From contig JAVHKY010000054.1 of NCBI GenBank assembly GCA_035079385.1, positions 17,030,001 through 17,094,000 of the forward strand: a stretch of 64,000 nt of DNA. The letters run 5' to 3'. Under the pieces are notes generated by a model, which was not told the DNA's origin, searched no databases, and saw only the letters and a list, made by a program, of their open reading frames with translations. The stretch comes from Aspidiotus rigidus (lineage: Eukaryota > Arthropoda > Insecta > Hemiptera > Diaspididae). A program made the translations under genes and the position numbers. Positions 60,072 through 64,000 of this stretch are shown one piece after another (within the stretch, counting starts at the first letter, position 1; each line of letters opens with the position of its first letter).

Positions 60072-61075
60072 TTATTCATCATAGTCTGATATATCTTTAT
60101 TTTCAACAAAATCTGCATGTGTTAAGTGTCTCAGTCGTCTACTCCAGTTACGATTGTTAGTGAAATTTGCCTCATGACGTTTGTAAGTTTCCTCCACAGT
60201 TTCAATTGCTAGATCCGCATGAAGCTGGTTATTGGTTACATACCACGGCGCATTGGTGATTATCCGCAGAGTTTTATTTTGGATGCGTTGGATTACGAGT
60301 TGATTTGAGTACACAGTGGTGCCCCATAGTTGAGACCTTAAGTCCAAATCGGCTTAAGCAACGTGAGGTAGAGAAGTCTTTTACTTGAAAGTGATAGCGT
60401 CGAGTTTCGACCAATTAGCCAGTAGTACTTTCGTATTTGGAGGTTGAGGTAGTCTCTTTTTTGTCTAACATGTTCAGCCCACTTAAGTTTGGCATCGAGG
60501 TGTAAACCTAAGTATCTTGCAGAGTCAGCCACAGGTATAGTTTGCTGTTCAGCATATTTGATACAAGGCTATATTTCCTCAGGGTAAAGTGTACTTTCAC
60601 AGATTTACTACTGTTGATCTTGATTTTCCAACGATTTGCCCAGGTACTGGTTCTATCAAGTGCCGTTTGGAGTCTACCTCTTGTGCCTTGCAAAAATCAC
60701 AGTGTCGTCGGTAAAGAGTAGTGTCGGAGTTAGGTCATTGTATGGGATGTCACGGATGTACAAGGCATACAACGTTGGTCCGAGGACACTGCCCTGAGGC
60801 ACCCCGGCAGCAATTGATTAGAAATTTGAGTATGATTGTCCTATCCGAACTCGAAAAGAACGCTCGTCCAATTATGATGTAAGTAATACACACAGAGACA
60901 TAGGTAGGATCTTAATCACCTTGTGGATCAGTCCAGCATGCCATACTTTATCAAACGCTCTCAAAACATCCACGGTTCTCGAGTGCCTGACTAATATGAT
61001 TAGTCATCCTGTGGTTGCTCCATGGACCCATGTTTCGCTCGAAACCCAAATTCGTTGTCAGGAAAGTGATGCAAT
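60072..61075 (-). pseudogene. Jockey-like LINE, RT C-terminal half, decayed
   Basis: The minus strand reads VDVLRAFDKVWHAGLIHKVI (motif A) near 60930-60990. AAGVPQGSVLGPTLYALYIR and DIPYNDLTPTLLFTDDTVIF follow near 60715-60810, where the usual YADD is FTDD. LDRTSTWANRWKIKINSSKS (about 60605-60665), ARYLGLHLDAKLKWAEHV near 60475-60525, and the C-terminal tail with QLWGTTVYSNQLVIQRIQNK and LRIITNAPWYVTN complete the order, ending in TAA at plus 60074-60072. The three longest frames are in three different phases, so there are at least two frameshifts. The order and spacing are those of jockey/CR1-type ORF2. The 5' part is missing. Confidence 0.9.
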
Positions 61076-63689
61076 CGAACAGTTTTCCAGGACTCATCTC
61101 CACAACAAGCACAAATATGAGTCCAGATCTATAGAAACTGATAACAAATTAATTGAAATTATGGGTACACAAAAATTCTCATGTGATGAATCGAAGATCT
61201 GTTATAGGTATCTAAATGAGTTTCAGAAGTTCGAATCATTATAAAGTACTATTTATTAAGGATCTTGTTAGACTGATATCATTGATTTACTACATTTCAT
61301 CAGAAATGCATGTAGAATAAAATACGCGTACGTTTCTTTACGATATAAATGAGCGAGCAGATTGGTTCTTGTTCCGAGCAACCGAGTTCGCCCATTCGCC
61401 GAACAATCAAAGTTTTAATAAAATTTTTATAAACTTTTCCAACTTCTCTTCTTCCCGGTACGCGCTCTATAGACGTATTCGGTTTCACAATGAAGACTAG
61501 ACATCGTGCACACAGCCGACACACACACACGATTCACACACGCGAAGTAATATAAAGCATTATTAAGAATAATATTCAAATATGATAACCGTAATTTAGA
61601 TATTATACGCTCCACTCTGTCGTATGAGCACAAAAGCGGACGCCTAGTTTGCGAAAAGCCCTGCAACCGACTTTTCAAACTTTTCAATTCAGCCATTTAC
61701 AACAAAGCAAGCATCTATATGTATATATATTTAGTTTCCTACTCTTTTAACTTTATTTCATTGTGTGATCTCGGCTGCCAACCTCTATGTCTGATGGTTA
61801 TCCATAATAGGCTCCCTATTACTGCCATTTGACTTTTTCCTTGTTTTTGAATTTTTTTTTTTTTTTCTCCCTCTTTTTAATTATATCTTTAGTATCTCTC
61901 ATTTATTCCCGCTTTACAGAAGACCTGCATAAATAGTTACAGTCTTCCCTAAGTCATTAGCGAAAATTCGAGCACAAACGTAGATTTATCTAGTATGTAG
62001 CCAAGAGTACAGTGTTATATTATGTTGTCGAACAATCCGCGAATTGAAAGTCAAAACTACTACGCGTGGTACAATAATACAACGCGTACAATAAACTACA
62101 TAATACACGTGTATGTTTTTTCCGCTTTTTCATTTTTTTTTTTTGTCATTAATGAAAAATCTTCCGCTCACACCCATCGTACTTTTTCCAGTCATTTTCT
62201 GTGGAAATCTTGTTCCGCGCTTTCACAACGCGTATGTTACGTTTGTAGTACGGTCGTCGTGTTAATAAAATTGCATATACAGTGGCCGTAAATAACGCGG
62301 GATAAAATGGGCGTCAAGTACCTACTGTGTGAAATACCCTTCATAAATATAATGTCGTTGAATCTATTTCGGCGGTATTCAGTAATCACGATAAATAGTG
62401 TTTCAGCGACAATCCCATGTTTTCTAGTGAACTCCGACGATGATGGTCATGTACGCGAATACTTGAACCACCCATAATATCTTCTTAATGTGAATGCTTG
62501 TACCAATAAACTTTTTTAATCAATTTTATGTAATTCAAATAAGCTATTATCGGCGTACATATACATACTTGCTAACGGACACTGTGTAATACATAACAAC
62601 GTGGAAACGTGAGCGAGTTTTTATTGCACTTCGAAAAGAAATAAACTTTTAGAATCCACTGTCAGGCTAATCGGAGTACTTTATATGTACGTATTTACGC
62701 TTCCGGGGCACACAGAACTCACCATTATTCACTTCAGTATCGTTAGTCTCGTCAAAATTTCACTCCTTTTTCCTCCATCTATAGTATCATTTTATCGCTG
62801 TTCCAATGCAGAGATGGGAAATTGAGGCAGGATAAATGAAGCGAAACAAAGAGCATAATTATTCGCGTCGGATGTAAAAACTTCTCATCACTCAATTATT
62901 GTTGTAGCATGTTGAAGTTTACTGAATTAGCTTTCTTGCGTTTCAATCTACATGAAAGTGGAAAAATCTGGAATAATGATGCAAAAGTTCCCTCTTTTAG
63001 ACTGAGTGAAATCTTGTTCCTGTCATTACTGAGGTCTCGCAACCCTCATCGAATCAACGAGAACAAATGAGTGTGACTTAGTAGCTTGTATGAAGTTTCC
63101 TTCGTAAATTGAATTTTATTTTGGAACTAAGATGAGAAAAATTGTAGTTACTTGCGGAGCTTTTATAATACAATTTGTTGGATAGATGATTAATAAGAAA
63201 TAAGATCTTTTAGCCTCATATGAAAGACATCTTTCTACAGACCATATTTGAATGGTAAGGTGGGTTTATGCTGTCATCAGAAATGCGGACAGTAAGAAAG
63301 TACGGCCCATTGATAAGAATTTTGAGATGAAAAATCTTTCAAGAACTAATTTTAGTGAGTATCGCTCAAAAATTCGTTCCTAAACGAGGTCGGAGACGCC
63401 ACCTACTTTGCTCGAGGTTCAAAAGTTGTACCCTGTTAACATGAATGTGCTTTCGGACTGGGAGTCGGTTAGAAATTAAGCGAGACGTATTTTGCAAGAT
63501 GACTTCGTCAATGACATTGATTTAATTCAGACTCTAACGCGCGGTGTAACATCATCAGTGAAACCACTTCAGAGAGAGCTAAACATTAGTTTTCTTCACT
63601 TCATGAAGAACAATTGAATTATGTACATACCTTTGGGCGTTTGCAAACTAATCCTAAATGAAAATCGATGTATCAATCACGATTGTATC
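61076..63689. other. No gene recognised
   Basis: AT-rich sequence with poly-T near 61851-61866 and a short CA/TG run near 61520. No supported gene or RNA. Confidence 0.4.
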
Positions 63690-64000
63690 GATATATCGAT
63701 TGTATACTAGCCTGATATAATTAGTTTAGCCTTCGTTATATAAGCCTAACATACACGTATGCTGAAGGTCGAAATTTTAACAGGGAACCTGTTTTATGGG
63801 GGGGCTTTTGAGAGGGTTGCCGTGCGCCGTCTGTCGTCCAGCAAAAAACTTAGAAAAATTTCGACTCTCGAGCTATATATGATAGGGGAGGGGGGGGAGG
63901 GGAGGGGGACAGAAAGATTTTGACTATCGCGCTATATATGATAGAAGAGGGACTTGGAAAAAAACGATGGCTTCCTTAACGACGTTAAACGAGGAACGCA
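63690..64000 (+). repeat. Hairpin-headed dispersed repeat, copy 5, running off the window
   Basis: CTAG/TATAAG words come first (63700-63755). Then TTTTAACAGGGAACCTGTTT (63775-63794) followed by TATGGGGGGG, GCCGTGCGCCGTCTGTCGTC, and two tandem copies of 'aaaaatttcgact(ctcg)…gagctatatatgatagggga' (63855-63950). The best-preserved head in the window. Its right end is beyond 64000. Confidence 0.7.

Overview
The window reads as a piece of an AT-rich animal nuclear genome, most likely an arthropod and probably an insect. There are no operons, no bacterial-type signals and no long uninterrupted host genes. Long stretches carry no open frame, and short exons with GT...AG borders are visible on the minus strand. 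Repeats and mobile elements dominate. An R1-like non-LTR retrotransposon (an arthropod-type lineage), a jockey-like LINE, three Penelope-like elements (PLEs) and several families of small DNA transposons point the same way. The species cannot be named from the sequence alone.

Layout, left to right. 0-3.5 kb: a CACTA-like foldback element and a duplicated repeat. 3.5-5.7 kb: a 5'-truncated R1-like LINE with an intact reverse-transcriptase frame and an exact 14-bp target-site duplication. 7.5-10.2 kb, minus strand: a decayed protein gene with PIN/nuclease-like sequence motifs, cut in two by a 786-bp terminal-inverted-repeat element. 10.5-15.3 kb, minus strand: the best candidate host gene, with short exons coding for two C2H2-type zinc fingers, a proline-rich linker and, further on, a SAM domain. 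Its splice phases agree with each other, but two G homopolymers break the frame. Three unrelated small repeats sit in its introns. 17.1-17.45 kb: a long GT/GA microsatellite. 23.7-26.0 kb: a 104-bp minisatellite with a 649-bp higher-order repeat. 32.2-32.8 kb: a hAT MITE with a perfect 8-bp TSD. 35.5-36.1 kb: a pogo/Tigger-like MITE. 38.8-41.6 kb: a PLE with inverted terminal repeats, its 3' repeat split by a hAT fragment. 42.5-44.7 kb: a 2.2-kb foldback element with ~540-bp terminal inverted repeats and internal tandem arrays. 49.5 kb: an orphan FLYWCH-type zinc-finger exon. 50.7-52.6 kb and 59.1-59.9 kb: two more decayed PLEs. 60.1-61.1 kb: a decayed jockey-like LINE.

A dispersed repeat family runs through the window at about nine places. 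Its best copies start with a small hairpin head (ACAGGRAACCTGT followed by a T-rich step and a G run). A CGTCCGGC-like block, the motif GGGACTTGGAAAAATTT and often CTAGTATA-rich or TGACGTCA-rich tails follow. I do not recognise this family. It is the strongest candidate here for something undescribed.

The genes do not form a joint pathway. The window is best understood as a zinc-finger/SAM gene plus one decayed gene embedded in layered, often nested, transposon debris.
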